Shown piece by piece: positions 1-8,431 of a DNA stretch of 64,000 nt. The stretch is taken from positions 1,365,459-1,429,458 of the forward strand of contig NZ_LIUT01000001.1 in NCBI RefSeq assembly GCF_001277345.1. Reading direction: 5' to 3'. The notes under the pieces are model-generated. The model was not told the origin of the DNA and made no database searches. It worked only from the letters and a program-made list of their open reading frames with translations. The position numbers and the translations under genes are program-made. How positions within the stretch are numbered: position 1 is the stretch's first letter; each line of letters begins with the position of its first letter. This DNA comes from Paenibacillus solani. Lineage in GTDB: Bacteria; Bacillota; Bacilli; Paenibacillales; Paenibacillaceae.

Positions 1-1
1 T

Positions 2-583
2 GAGCTGAACCAGGAAGGATTCATGTATAGGCGAAACCAGCAGCAGCTTCTGAGTACATTGCATATTACGGAGCCTCTGATTGCGAAGGGGGCATGGCGT
101 TTTGGATATGGCCGATCCTGCATTGAATATCCTGATCGGCTCGCCCTGTTGTATGATTATGCCTACGCAAAAAAATGGGTCAGCGAGAATAATGCGCGGT
201 TGAGCCTGAGTGAAGGCGGAGCAGCGCTTCTTGAGCAAGGAAATCAAGTTGGCGTGATACAGATATTCCGCTTTTGGTTAAGACTCTATAAAGGCGCTAT
301 ACCCAATCTTACCTCACTTGTTTATTGGATTAGTCAATGCGCCAGAGATTGGGTAACGGCAGCCTCTTTATACGAATCGCTGGGCTGGCTAATTCGTCCC
401 TACTATTATGATAATCCGCAAAGCATTATGGAAATCCGGATCATTCGGATGCTGATGCATTTGGGGATGCTCCGGATAGGGGAGAGCCATAGCAGGGGAA
501 CGTCGTATAAGATGACCGCCCTTGGTTTGAAAGCGGCGGAAACCTGCGTACATATCAGCGATTCGAATGAGTTGATCCTCTAG
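2..583 (+). CDS. Hypothetical protein, probably 5'-truncated by the window edge
   Basis: The reading frame is open from the first bases of the window, so the ATG at 23 may be internal; an AGGAAGG stretch 4 bases before it could also be a real ribosome site. I do not recognise the family. The visible part is rich in aromatic residues. Its last 60 residues (IIRMLMHLGMLRIGE, then YKMTALGLKAA) look like the wing and last helix of a winged-helix domain, which is a guess from pattern only. It sits just upstream of the IDEAL-domain gene in the same direction. No signal peptide or membrane segment is visible. Confidence 0.55.
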   Translation, partial: ELNQEGFMYRRNQQQLLSTLHITEPLIAKGAWRFGYGRSCIEYPDRLALLYDYAYAKKWVSENNARLSLSEGGAALLEQGNQVGVIQIFRFWLRLYKGAIPNLTSLVYWISQCARDWVTAASLYESLGWLIRPYYYDNPQSIMEIRIIRMLMHLGMLRIGESHSRGTSYKMTALGLKAAETCVHISDSNELIL

Positions 584-695
584 CATAGTTGTATCGTCGT
601 TATGTTCGCAGCAGAATGGAAAACTTGATGCAAGTAAAGCAAACAAAGGGAAAGAATATAGAGAAATGCAAAATTTAGTTTGGAGGTGCATCCTA

Positions 696-875
696 ATGGA
701 TAAGATGAAGGTTACTTACGAGGTTATGTTAGGTCTGGCGGCCGAGATGGTGTGGGACGAAGCCTTGCGCAAGCATCGGAGTGAGGAGCTCTATAAAGAA
801 ATTGACGAAGCGCTGGCTTCCGGTGACGAAGTGGCTTTTCGAAACCTGACGGATGAACTGAGGACTTTGAATTGA
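696..875 (+). CDS. Small IDEAL-domain protein (59 aa)
   Basis: The protein contains the literal motif KEIDEALASGD near residue 35, the hallmark of the IDEAL domain found at the C-terminus of B. subtilis YpiB and in small Bacillales proteins. The ATG at 696 is chosen because GGAGGTG lies 7 bases upstream; an earlier in-frame ATG at 666 has no ribosome site. In B. subtilis ypiB is also next to ypiF and qcrABC, so position supports the call. Here only the IDEAL part is present, without the upstream UPF0302 region. The domain is thought to be a protein-interaction module; its role here is unknown. The stop codon overlaps the left arm of a terminator. Confidence 0.8.
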   Translation: MDKMKVTYEVMLGLAAEMVWDEALRKHRSEELYKEIDEALASGDEVAFRNLTDELRTLN

Positions 876-908
876 AGAAATGCTTTTTACGCATTTCTTC
901 TTTTTTTT
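874..908 (+). terminator. Intrinsic terminator after the IDEAL gene
   Basis: A perfect 10-bp stem GAAGAAATGC/GCATTTCTTC with a 7-base loop is followed by eight T. The stem starts inside the stop codon of the upstream gene, and the T-tract runs into the -35 box of the next promoter. Confidence 0.9.
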
Positions 909-935
909 GCCTAACCTGTATCCCACTTGTATAAT
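907..935 (+). promoter_or_regulatory. Sigma-A promoter for the ypiF-like gene
   Basis: TTGCCT (907-912), a 17-base spacer and TATAAT (930-935). The -35 box shares bases with the T-tract of the preceding terminator. Confidence 0.75.
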
Positions 936-978
936 GAAGACAAAATCATTAGAAGTGAACAGAAAGGATGTACCTCGG

Positions 979-1416
979 ATGAAATTTAGTGAAGTGGATG
1001 AGCAGACTTGGCCGGAGCTAATGCCTTTTTATGACACCTGTCTCATTCCGTATACGGGATTAACAGGTTTGGAGACACCATGGGAAACGACAGCTGCGCT
1101 TGAGCGTCTTCGTGATTTTATGGATTTGGCAGAAATTCCGTTTAAGGGAAGATTGGTTACATATCCTGCTATACAGTATGGAAAGACTGATGATATACAG
1201 CTTCTAAATGAAGTATGTCACAATGTCAAATCCATCGGCTTCAAATTTGTAATCGTTATGACTGTTGATACAATTCTGTCTGAAGAACAGGTCACGGAGA
1301 GCACGTTAGTCCTGTCACAGCGCAGGTTGGAGGGGATTGATGGTATTTCACTGCCAGCTTTGATATCAAGCCGGATTAGTGAAATGTGGCAGCAGGAAAG
1401 CCGAGTCGAATTGTGA
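979..1416 (+). CDS. ypiF: DUF2487 family protein, YpiF-like (145 aa)
   Basis: A soluble protein starting MKFSEVDEQTWPEL and containing PFYDTCLIPYTGLTG, which matches my recollection of the YpiF/DUF2487 family, together with its fixed place directly before qcrABC. The ATG at 979 is preceded by AGAAAGGA ten bases upstream; the 33 codons open before it translate the promoter and terminator and are not coding. The family has no known biochemical function. No membrane segment or catalytic motif is evident. It has its own promoter at 907-935, and qcrA follows after 168 bases with another promoter. Confidence 0.8.
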   Translation: MKFSEVDEQTWPELMPFYDTCLIPYTGLTGLETPWETTAALERLRDFMDLAEIPFKGRLVTYPAIQYGKTDDIQLLNEVCHNVKSIGFKFVIVMTVDTILSEEQVTESTLVLSQRRLEGIDGISLPALISSRISEMWQQESRVEL

Positions 1417-1478
1417 CAAAAAACCGACAATTTGTGAAGGTGCTATTGGAAGCGAACCCAAATATGGGGTTCAAATTC

Positions 1479-1507
1479 TTGACGGTCTTGGGTGCCTAAG
1501 ATATTAT
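1479..1507 (+). promoter_or_regulatory. Sigma-A promoter for qcrABC
   Basis: TTGACG (1479-1484), 17-base spacer, TATTAT (1502-1507), about 78 bases before the qcrA start codon. No operator was recognised. Confidence 0.75.
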
Positions 1508-1584
1508 TAGTATGTCCTAGTACGTCGTGTGATTTTAATCATTGATGACACTTAAGAACGGTTGACAAAGGGGGTTGAAACAGA

Positions 1585-2130
1585 ATGAGCAGCAACCACA
1601 ATGACGAGCATGCAGAATCGCACAATCCACCCCGACTGAAAGAGATGTCCCGCAGACAATTTCTTACATACACGTTGGGCGGTGCCACAGCTTATATGGC
1701 TGCTGGAGTAGTTTTGCCAATGCTCCGCTTTGCTGTTGATCCGATTCTTCAAAATAAAGAAGAAGGATCTTTCGTAAAGGTCGCAGAGGAGAGCAAAATT
1801 ACCAACGAACCACAAGAATTCCATTTTGAGCTTAAACAGCAGGACGGCTGGTACAACAGTACAGCTACTCTGACGGCGTGGATTCGTAAGAACGATCAGG
1901 GTGAACTTGTAGCGCTTTCACCGATTTGTAAGCATTTGGGATGTCTGGTTGGATGGAATAACAACAAGAATTTCCCGAATGAGTACCACTGCCCTTGCCA
2001 CGGTGCACGTTATACACCTGACGGTAAGAACCTGGCAGTTGCACCAAAGCCGCTTGATCAGTACGAAACGAAAATCGAAAACGGCTGGATTTACCTCGGC
2101 GCAATTGTGCCAAATACCGTAGTTAAATAG
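1585..2130 (+). CDS. qcrA: Menaquinol-cytochrome c reductase Rieske iron-sulfur subunit
   Basis: Carries the 2Fe-2S cluster that takes electrons from menaquinol in the b6c-type complex. CKHLGC (residues 115-120) and CPCHGA (136-141) supply two Cys and two His ligands plus the two disulfide cysteines of a Rieske protein. The N-terminus has SRRQFLTY followed by a hydrophobic segment (about 30-48), a twin-arginine-type signal that stays as the membrane anchor. AAAGGGGG lies about 10 bases before the ATG. First gene of qcrABC, 15 bases from qcrB. The length of 181 residues is normal for Bacillales. Confidence 0.97.
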   Translation: MSSNHNDEHAESHNPPRLKEMSRRQFLTYTLGGATAYMAAGVVLPMLRFAVDPILQNKEEGSFVKVAEESKITNEPQEFHFELKQQDGWYNSTATLTAWIRKNDQGELVALSPICKHLGCLVGWNNNKNFPNEYHCPCHGARYTPDGKNLAVAPKPLDQYETKIENGWIYLGAIVPNTVVK

Positions 2131-2145
2131 GAGGCGTAGATTCAG

Positions 2146-2817
2146 ATGTTGAAGAATGTCTACAACTGGATTGATGAACGTCTCGATATCACGCCGATTT
2201 GGAGAGACGTTGCGGATCACGAGGTACCGGAACACGTAAACCCGGCGCATCATTTCTCCGCGTTTGTGTATTGTTTCGGCGGCTTGACGTTCTTTATCAC
2301 CGTAATCCAGATTCTGTCAGGGATGTTCCTGACCATGTATTATGTACCGGATATCATAAACGCTTACAACAGTGTTGAATACCTGCAGACGCAGGTCGCT
2401 TTCGGGCAAATTGTCCGCGGGATGCACCACTGGGGCGCAAGTCTGGTTATCGTGATGATGTTCCTGCATACGATGCGCGTGTTCTTCACCGGTTCTTACA
2501 AAGCGCCGCGTGAAATGAACTGGGTTGTTGGTATGCTCATTTTCTTTGTTATGCTCGGTCTTGGTTTGACAGGTTACCTGCTGCCATGGGATAACAAAGC
2601 ATACTTCGCTACAAAAGTTACACTGGAGATTGCGAACTCCGTGCCTTGGCTTGGACCAATCATTAAAGAATTGCTGCAGGGTGGTACGATTGTAGGTGCT
2701 GAAACGTTGACCCGTTTCTTCGCTATCCACGTGTTCTTCCTTCCGGCTGTCCTTCTTGCATTGTTGGTAGGACACTTTATTATGATCCGTAGACAAGGTA
2801 TTTCCGGTCCACTATAA
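2146..2817 (+). CDS. qcrB: Menaquinol-cytochrome c reductase cytochrome b6 subunit
   Basis: Four-helix cytochrome b6-type subunit (223 aa) in the cytoplasmic membrane. Heme ligands by spacing are His94 (RGMHHWGAS), His108 (FLHTMR), His195 (AIHVFF) and His210 (GHFIM); the 14- and 15-residue spacings are those of b6. Cys43 in FVYCFGG matches the cysteine that binds the extra covalent heme in Bacillus QcrB and plant b6. GYLLPWD gives part of the quinol site. It pairs with the subunit-IV half carried by QcrC. A GGAGG site precedes the ATG. Confidence 0.97.
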   Translation: MLKNVYNWIDERLDITPIWRDVADHEVPEHVNPAHHFSAFVYCFGGLTFFITVIQILSGMFLTMYYVPDIINAYNSVEYLQTQVAFGQIVRGMHHWGASLVIVMMFLHTMRVFFTGSYKAPREMNWVVGMLIFFVMLGLGLTGYLLPWDNKAYFATKVTLEIANSVPWLGPIIKELLQGGTIVGAETLTRFFAIHVFFLPAVLLALLVGHFIMIRRQGISGPL

Positions 2818-2838
2818 GAAGAAGGGAGGCGCATATTT

Positions 2839-3723
2839 ATGGCACATGGTCATAAATCTGATGAGAAAGTAGTATTCGTCGGTGATTCTCGTGTAAAAAA
2901 AGGCAGCGGATGGGTTACACCGCCTGATTACACCGCTTATCCCGGCAAATCAGAAGCGTTCATTCCTAACTTCTTGTTAAAGGAATGGATGGTTGGTGTA
3001 GTTGTACTGGTCGGCTTCCTTGTGCTGACCATCTCGGAACCGGCTCCACTTGGATATCCGGCAGATCCAGGAGCATCAGTAATTCCGATGCCGGACTGGT
3101 ACTTCCTGTTTCTGTATGAGTATTTGAAGCTTCCATATGCTTCCGGAGATTATGTCGTGCTCGGAACACTCGGCGTATCAGGCGTTGCCTTTGGTGCATT
3201 GCTGCTTGTCCCATTCCTCGATACGGGGAAAGAGCGGCGGTTCTACAAGAGGCCCATTACTTCGGCTCTCATGATTCTGTCGTTGTTTGCAGTCATTTAT
3301 TTGACGAATGCTGCATGGACGCACTATACGCATGAGCTGGAAGCTACCGGACAGAAACCGGAGCACATTCAGCGTGAAGAAGAAGCGAAGGAAAAACACG
3401 CAGCAGGACTTCCAACGTCCAATGCGAAACAGTCTGAGGACAGTGTTGTGGCCATTGTTGATAAGGATAATCCAGCGATGGAGACCTTTAAAACGGCGAC
3501 ATGTATCTCTTGTCATGCTGCAGATTTGAAAGGGGCCTCCGGCCCATCCCTTCGTGGTGTAGGGGATACCCACTCGAAAGATGAGATTGTGGCTATTATT
3601 AATAATGGCCAAGGCAATATGCCGCCAATGAAAGACATAGCACTTGGAGCAGGCGTCACGGAAGAACAACTCGATCAGTTGGCTGAATGGCTTGCAAGCC
3701 AGAAGGCAGACGCAGCCAAGTAA
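2839..3723 (+). CDS. qcrC: Menaquinol-cytochrome c reductase subunit IV/cytochrome c fusion
   Basis: A fusion typical of Bacillales. The N-terminal half (residues 1-155) is subunit IV with PMPDWYF (the PDWYF equivalent of the PEWY Qo-site motif) and three membrane segments. The C-terminal part (from about 205) is a cytochrome c domain with CISCH at 222-226 and a later Met in GNMPPM as the probable axial ligand. The linker between them is charged and Lys/Glu rich. The complex passes electrons from menaquinol to cytochrome c oxidase. Last gene of the operon, followed by a strong terminator. Confidence 0.97.
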   Translation: MAHGHKSDEKVVFVGDSRVKKGSGWVTPPDYTAYPGKSEAFIPNFLLKEWMVGVVVLVGFLVLTISEPAPLGYPADPGASVIPMPDWYFLFLYEYLKLPYASGDYVVLGTLGVSGVAFGALLLVPFLDTGKERRFYKRPITSALMILSLFAVIYLTNAAWTHYTHELEATGQKPEHIQREEEAKEKHAAGLPTSNAKQSEDSVVAIVDKDNPAMETFKTATCISCHAADLKGASGPSLRGVGDTHSKDEIVAIINNGQGNMPPMKDIALGAGVTEEQLDQLAEWLASQKADAAK

Positions 3724-3733
3724 GTTGCATAGA

Positions 3734-3767
3734 AGAACCTGACCGTTTACGGTCAGGTTCTTTTTTT
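3734..3767 (+). terminator. Intrinsic terminator of qcrABC
   Basis: A 12-bp perfect stem AGAACCTGACCG/CGGTCAGGTTCT with loop TTTA, followed by seven T. Confidence 0.95.
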
Positions 3768-3973
3768 AGGACATATATATATAGTAGAAACTTTGCGGCT
3801 CTTATCATTCTACTTATGGATGCGAAGACTGCCTGCGCTCATACGGAGATTCTTTCCTGAGACATCGTCAGTCGATCTTTTTCCCGATTGGCAGATGAAA
3901 TATAGACGGGGTTTAGGTATAATCGGCTATAGTTGTTACTAATGAATACACAGTCAAGTCAGGAGGACAGAGT

Positions 3974-4606
3974 TTGTCTATATCGCATCTTTGGAGTCGG
4001 GAGTTTCTTAGCAAACGATCAATATTATGGTTGCTATCTATATGCAACATTCTTGGAACGGTTTATGGATACATATGGTATGGTAGCCAAATGGTTGATA
4101 CGGTGAGCCATGGCTACATATGGCAGGTCATTTTTGTGCCGGATAGCCCAACAGCGAGCTTGTTCTTCAGCTTGGCACTGCTGCTGCTGCTCTACCCGCC
4201 AAAAGTGCTTGGAATCGGTCTGTTACAACAATTTATTGAGGCACTTGCCGTTGTCACATCGGTCAAATACGGGATTTGGGCGGTTGCTATCATCTTTGCC
4301 GGACAAGCACAAGGAGATGTGCTAGTATGGCAGGACTGGATGCTTGTTGCATCACATACGGCAATGGCCGTAGAAGCGCTTATTTTTGTTCGATTGTTTC
4401 ATTACCGCTGGACAGCGCTTGCCGGTGCGATTGCCTGGACATTGTTGAACGATACTGTGGATTATACATACGGAGTATTTCCTTGGCTGCCAGGTCAGTT
4501 GTATGACCACCTATCCGCAGTCGAGCTGTTCACTTATCTTTTGACACTGCTCAGCGGTTTCGCGGCTTGGTATTTCATGAAGAGGACGCACGCCAAACGA
4601 CGTTAG
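3974..4606 (+). CDS. ypjA: DUF1405 membrane protein, YpjA-like
   Basis: An integral membrane protein of 210 residues with about six hydrophobic segments, matching the DUF1405/YpjA family by position (between qcrC and ypjB) and by features such as NILGTVYGYIWYG and LNDTVDYTYG. The start is a TTG at 3974 with AGGAGG seven bases upstream; no better ATG exists nearby. Function is unknown in the family. A TATAAT at 3918-3923 could be its -10 box, but no convincing -35 box lies 16-18 bases before it. ypjB follows after 65 bases, so the two may be co-transcribed. Confidence 0.8.
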   Translation: MSISHLWSREFLSKRSILWLLSICNILGTVYGYIWYGSQMVDTVSHGYIWQVIFVPDSPTASLFFSLALLLLLYPPKVLGIGLLQQFIEALAVVTSVKYGIWAVAIIFAGQAQGDVLVWQDWMLVASHTAMAVEALIFVRLFHYRWTALAGAIAWTLLNDTVDYTYGVFPWLPGQLYDHLSAVELFTYLLTLLSGFAAWYFMKRTHAKRR

Positions 4607-4671
4607 TCCGTTCGTTCGTGTGGTTCTATGTTCTTCCCTTCTGCATACAAATACGGTAGGAGGGATGTCCC

Positions 4672-5529
4672 ATGTTTCGAACCGTTCCGAAGTTTCTGCT
4701 GGCTCTGTCTGCCCTGCTGATGCTAGCTGCCAATGCTATGGGTGAACCGATAAGGGCTAACCCGATCCAAGCACAGCCGCAGGCTTCACCAGCATCTCCG
4801 ATTCAAGCCAAGGCACTGAATAAAGAAGCAGAGCAAGTATATCGTCACGTCGAGGAAGGTAATGTCCAAGCCGTGCTTGAGGATATGCGCCGCGTATCGG
4901 CATTGTTTGAAGCTTCCTCCTTTCAAGGACTGACCGGAGTGGAAGGTATTCATGCATTGTCAGAGAGTATATTGGAAATGAAGGAAGCCACTGCACGAGC
5001 CGTGCAGGACCCGCAGCATTGGATGAGGTCAGCAGGTAAACTCCGTTTGGCAACAGACAGTCTGATTCATACCAAAAATGCGTTATGGCTGCAATATCAT
5101 AAGGTGATCCGCGAAGATCTCAGGGTGATGGGTCAATATGCTGTACAGAAGGAAACAGCAGGAATGAGGCGTGCATATGACAGTCTGATTGAACATTACG
5201 AGCTTATACGTCCGTCCATTATCATTCAGCGAAAGCCTGAAGAGGTGAATATGATGGACTCATGGATCTCTTATGCTGGAGGTTTGGTCTCTTCCGGGGA
5301 TTCCGAACAGGTCCAGAAGGTAGTTGTACAGGGTGAGGAAATGATGAACACGTTATTTGGCAAAAAGAAGGATGAGCCCGCCCTTGCTCCTTTAGCAGAA
5401 GTTAAGAACCCCATGATGTGGCAGCTGGTAATTGGCGCTTTCATTCTGGCTGCGTTATCCTTCGCAGGCTACCGCAAGTATCGTGGTCAGCTGTACAGCG
5501 CAAAGCCCATGTTTCCACCCAAAAGGTAA
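4672..5529 (+). CDS. ypjB: Sporulation protein YpjB
   Basis: Secreted, membrane-anchored protein of the Spore_YpjB family, assigned from architecture and locus. It has a signal peptide (residues 1-24, cut likely after NAMG), a mostly helical outer region, and one C-terminal membrane helix (WQLVIGAFILAALSFAGY, about 249-266) followed by a short basic tail. A TAGGAGGG site stands before the ATG. In B. subtilis the gene belongs to the sporulation regulon; its molecular role is not known. A weak GC hairpin lies between it and the convergent YitT gene. Confidence 0.8.
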   Translation: MFRTVPKFLLALSALLMLAANAMGEPIRANPIQAQPQASPASPIQAKALNKEAEQVYRHVEEGNVQAVLEDMRRVSALFEASSFQGLTGVEGIHALSESILEMKEATARAVQDPQHWMRSAGKLRLATDSLIHTKNALWLQYHKVIREDLRVMGQYAVQKETAGMRRAYDSLIEHYELIRPSIIIQRKPEEVNMMDSWISYAGGLVSSGDSEQVQKVVVQGEEMMNTLFGKKKDEPALAPLAEVKNPMMWQLVIGAFILAALSFAGYRKYRGQLYSAKPMFPPKR

Positions 5530-5562
5530 TCGGCAGACGACATATTGGCATTACGATTAGAC

Positions 5563-5586
5563 GCCCGGTGCATGCCGGGCTATTTC
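5563..5586 (+). terminator. Possible terminator between convergent ypjB and YitT genes
   Basis: GCCCGG/CCGGGC with a 6-base loop, followed by TATTTCTCTTT on the plus strand. The right arm reaches the stop codon of the minus-strand gene. The stem is short and the T-tract is broken. Confidence 0.5.
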
Positions 5587-6449
5587 TCTTTGAAGCCTTC
5601 GCCATGCACATCATTGACATCATTAATGATAATAAATGCCCGAGGGTCTAAGGATTTGGCGATTTCCGTGAGACGGCGGATCTCCTGCCTGGATACGACG
5701 CAGTAGACCATATGCTTCGCTTCCTTGGAGTACACACCGACGGCAGGGATTAATGTAACCCCTCGCTCCATCTCCGTCGAAATGTGCTCGGCTATATCAG
5801 GGGCCTTGTCACTGATAATGGTGAAAGCTTTAGCCGCGTAAGCTCCTTCCTGTATGAAATCGATGACCTTGGATGCGATGAATACAGCGACAAGGGTGTA
5901 CAATATCCGCTCTAGCGGAATATAGAACAGGGAAAGCCCGATAATCAAGATATCGAGGGAAAGAATAATTTGCCCCATGCTAAAGCCGAACTTTCGATTG
6001 ATGATTCTGGCAATGATATCAGATCCGCCGGTTGTTCCCCCGAAGCGAAATACGATGCCAAGCCCTGCACCTAATGTAACCCCGGCATAAAGTGATGCCA
6101 AAATATAATCATGCTCCGTCCGAAAGGGGACTACAAAGCCCCGGTTGATCAATAGCTCGAACAGCCACAGGAAGAGGGTTAACGACGCGATACCAATCCC
6201 CGTGTAGATCGACTGACGTTTACCGAGGATCTTCAGCCCGATCAGAAAAAGCGGTATATTCAGAACCATGGTTGAGATGGACGGTGATAGGTTAAAGGCA
6301 TAATTCAGCAGGACGGTAATGCCGGTGACCCCGCCCTCCATCAGTTCATTCGGAATAATGAAATAGAGCAGACCAAACGCGTAAATGGCAGAACCGGTGA
6401 TAATCGCAATGATTGCTTGAAGCTGATCGAACATCTTAGCTGTTTTCAT
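5580..6449 (-). CDS. YitT family membrane protein (DUF161/DUF2179), YpjC-like
   Basis: A 289-residue protein with five or six membrane segments in the first 200 residues (YitT_membrane region, including GGVTGITVLLNYAF and FRFGGTTGGSDIIARI) and a soluble C-terminal DUF2179 domain (about 205-285, with YCVVSRQEIRRL and DPRAFIIINDVNDVHG). This order is diagnostic for the YitT family, whose transported substrate or role is unknown. GAGGG precedes the ATG by seven bases on the minus strand. It is divergent from the ypjD gene; in B. subtilis ypjC occupies the same place. Confidence 0.9.
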   Translation of the reverse strand: MKTAKMFDQLQAIIAIITGSAIYAFGLLYFIIPNELMEGGVTGITVLLNYAFNLSPSISTMVLNIPLFLIGLKILGKRQSIYTGIGIASLTLFLWLFELLINRGFVVPFRTEHDYILASLYAGVTLGAGLGIVFRFGGTTGGSDIIARIINRKFGFSMGQIILSLDILIIGLSLFYIPLERILYTLVAVFIASKVIDFIQEGAYAAKAFTIISDKAPDIAEHISTEMERGVTLIPAVGVYSKEAKHMVYCVVSRQEIRRLTEIAKSLDPRAFIIINDVNDVHGEGFKEK

Positions 6450-6672
6450 AATAACCCTCGTTTCCCCGATCGTCGAGATTCCCTGGATGCCCCGGGTTGC
6501 TGTTATGCTTGCTTAGTATGCGCCGATAACGTTTTAGCCATAAAAATTTATTTGTTTTCAAATCCGCTTTGCGATAACATAGGTTTAAAACCAAACGCAC
6601 AACATGAGAGATCACTGTTTCACTTGCCGGTGAACGTTGTGACAGATGGCGATATGAAGGGAGTCTAGAATC

Positions 6673-7002
6673 ATGGGAAAATCAATGGCTGACATGCAGC
6701 AGGAAGTCGATCGTTACATATCCCAGTTCAAGGAAGGTTATTTCAGTCCTTTATCCATGATGGCCCGAATGTCGGAAGAGGTTGGCGAACTTGCCAGAGA
6801 GGTAAATCATCAGTTCGGCGAAAAGCCGAAAAAAGCGGATGAAGCCGATAATTCCATCGAGATGGAACTTGGCGATATTTTGTTCATTACGATGTGTTTT
6901 GCGAATTCTCTTGGCATAGATCTGACAGAGGCGCATGATAAAGTCATGCATAAATTTTCAACACGTGATAAGGACCGGTGGACGAAAATAAACACCGATT
7001 AG
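6673..7002 (+). CDS. ypjD: MazG-type nucleotide pyrophosphohydrolase, YpjD-like
   Basis: A short (109 aa) all-helical NTP pyrophosphohydrolase. The metal-binding pattern is visible as EEVGELAREV (about 36-45) and ELGDILF (about 65-71), that is EExxE followed by ExxD. Such enzymes hydrolyse nucleoside triphosphates, often non-canonical ones, to the monophosphate; the substrate here is not predictable. The ATG at 6673 has GAAGGGA ten bases upstream; a second in-frame ATG at 6685 is possible but worse placed. It heads a run of same-strand genes reaching birA. Confidence 0.88.
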   Translation: MGKSMADMQQEVDRYISQFKEGYFSPLSMMARMSEEVGELAREVNHQFGEKPKKADEADNSIEMELGDILFITMCFANSLGIDLTEAHDKVMHKFSTRDKDRWTKINTD

Positions 7003-7051
7003 GCAGTTGCTACATATGCTGTACCAAACCCGCTGTGGGGAGGGACAGCCA

Positions 7052-7597
7052 GTGAAACCGGAAAGCTATATACAAAAAGCATATCGATGCATCCTTCAAA
7101 ATGATTTCGAAGAGGCGCTGCGTTGGTTTGAACAAGCGATCACCGCAAATCCCGGCGATGCCGAGGTGCATTATCGATGCTCCATCACCTACGGTCGAAG
7201 CAATAAACTGGAGATGGCGATTACACATGCGGAAGAAGCCGTCAGGCTGCAGCCCGATAAACCGGAGTATGCCCTTCATTTGCAGCATATCAAGGCAGCC
7301 GAGCTCGTACAACGCGCCAGAAAAATGGTGGAGAATCGCAAGGATATCCCCAAACCTGTGCTGTATCAAGCCGTTTCGCATCTGAAATCAGCTGTGGCAA
7401 TGGACCCTCTGTACGCTCAGGCCTATGTATGGCTTGCTTTGGTCTATAGCGAGCTCGACGAGCATGCGCGTGCCATTTCCGTTCTCAAAGAAGTTATCTT
7501 ATTGTATCCGCAGGAGAGCGGACTTCAGCACATGATGGAAGAACTTAAGCAGCGCTTGAAATCATATATGCAGGATTCAACATCGGATGGAAAGTGA
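7052..7597 (+). CDS. Tetratricopeptide repeat protein
   Basis: A soluble protein of 181 residues made of TPR helices: AYRCILQNDFEEALRWFEQA, then DAEVHYRCSITYGRSN, and a second cluster YAQAYVWLALVYSELDEHAR. The GTG at 7052 is chosen because GGGGAGGG lies about eight bases upstream; the frame is open to an ATG at 7007 but without a ribosome site. It lies between ypjD and dapB and probably shares their transcript. TPR proteins bind other proteins; no partner can be named. Confidence 0.75.
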   Translation: MKPESYIQKAYRCILQNDFEEALRWFEQAITANPGDAEVHYRCSITYGRSNKLEMAITHAEEAVRLQPDKPEYALHLQHIKAAELVQRARKMVENRKDIPKPVLYQAVSHLKSAVAMDPLYAQAYVWLALVYSELDEHARAISVLKEVILLYPQESGLQHMMEELKQRLKSYMQDSTSDGK

Positions 7598-7609
7598 GGA
7601 AATGTTAAA

Positions 7610-8413
7610 ATGGCAAATAAGATAACTGTTGCGGTCGTCGGTGCCGGCGGCCGTATGGGTAAAGAAGTCGTGAAGCTCGTACTGGGCGATGAAGAACTGG
7701 AATTGGTTGCAGCAGTCGGCCTATCAGATGCAGGTACCGATGCGGGGACGCTGGTCGGTCTTCCGGCTTGTGGCATCTCCGTAGTATCCGATTTGGAAAT
7801 GGCGCTTGTTGAGTCGAAGCCGGATGTTATGGTTGATTTTACAACGCCACAATCCGCTTACAGCAACACCGCCTTGGCTATTAAACACGGCGTACGTCCA
7901 ATTATGGGGACAACAGGCTTTACGCCTGAGCAAATCGAAGAGCTGGACAAGCAGTGCATGGAGCAAAACATTGGGGGTCTGATAGCGCCTAACTTCTCGA
8001 TCGGAGCGATTCTGATGATGAAGTTCGCTGCTCAGGCGGCTAAATATTTGCCGCATGTTGAAATTATTGAAACACATGGTGACCAGAAGCTAGATGCACC
8101 ATCCGGAACCTCGATCAAAACGGCGGAGATGATTGCTGCAAACCGGGAAGAGATTCGCCAAGGCAATCCGAAAGAGGAAGAGGTTATTGAGGGTGCTAGA
8201 GGCGGATATTACAACGGTTTCCGTATCCATAGTGTCCGCCTGCCGGGCGTGTTTGCACAGCAGGAAGTTATATTCGGAGGTTATGGCCAAAGCTTGAAGA
8301 TCCGTCATGATTCCTATGAGCGTGCAGCATATATGCCTGGGGTAAAAATGGCGATCGAGAAGGTCACGGGTTATACCGGCTTGGTCTATGGATTTGATCA
8401 TTTTATCGACTAA
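7610..8413 (+). CDS. dapB: 4-hydroxy-tetrahydrodipicolinate reductase
   Basis: Makes tetrahydrodipicolinate with NAD(P)H in the lysine/diaminopimelate pathway, which feeds peptidoglycan and, through dipicolinate, spores. The N-terminal Rossmann motif is VGAGGRMGKE (residues 10-19). GTTGFT marks the nicotinamide site. The active-site segment reads THGDQKLDAPSGTS: the catalytic His (156), Lys (160) and the PSGT substrate loop are present, but the second His of the usual HH pair is Gly157. Length (267 aa) is normal. The ATG is 12 bases after the TPR gene. mgsA follows after 18 bases. Confidence 0.96.
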   Translation: MANKITVAVVGAGGRMGKEVVKLVLGDEELELVAAVGLSDAGTDAGTLVGLPACGISVVSDLEMALVESKPDVMVDFTTPQSAYSNTALAIKHGVRPIMGTTGFTPEQIEELDKQCMEQNIGGLIAPNFSIGAILMMKFAAQAAKYLPHVEIIETHGDQKLDAPSGTSIKTAEMIAANREEIRQGNPKEEEVIEGARGGYYNGFRIHSVRLPGVFAQQEVIFGGYGQSLKIRHDSYERAAYMPGVKMAIEKVTGYTGLVYGFDHFID

Positions 8414-8431
8414 CTTAGGGGAGAAATTACT

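Noticed and set aside
880..978. N-terminal extension of the YpiF-like protein
   Set aside because: These codons translate a terminator and a promoter; the start at 979 has a ribosome site.
3895..3923. Full sigma-A promoter for ypjA
   Set aside because: TATAAT is present at 3918-3923, but no -35 box is found at 16-18 bases; TTGGCA lies 24 bases away.
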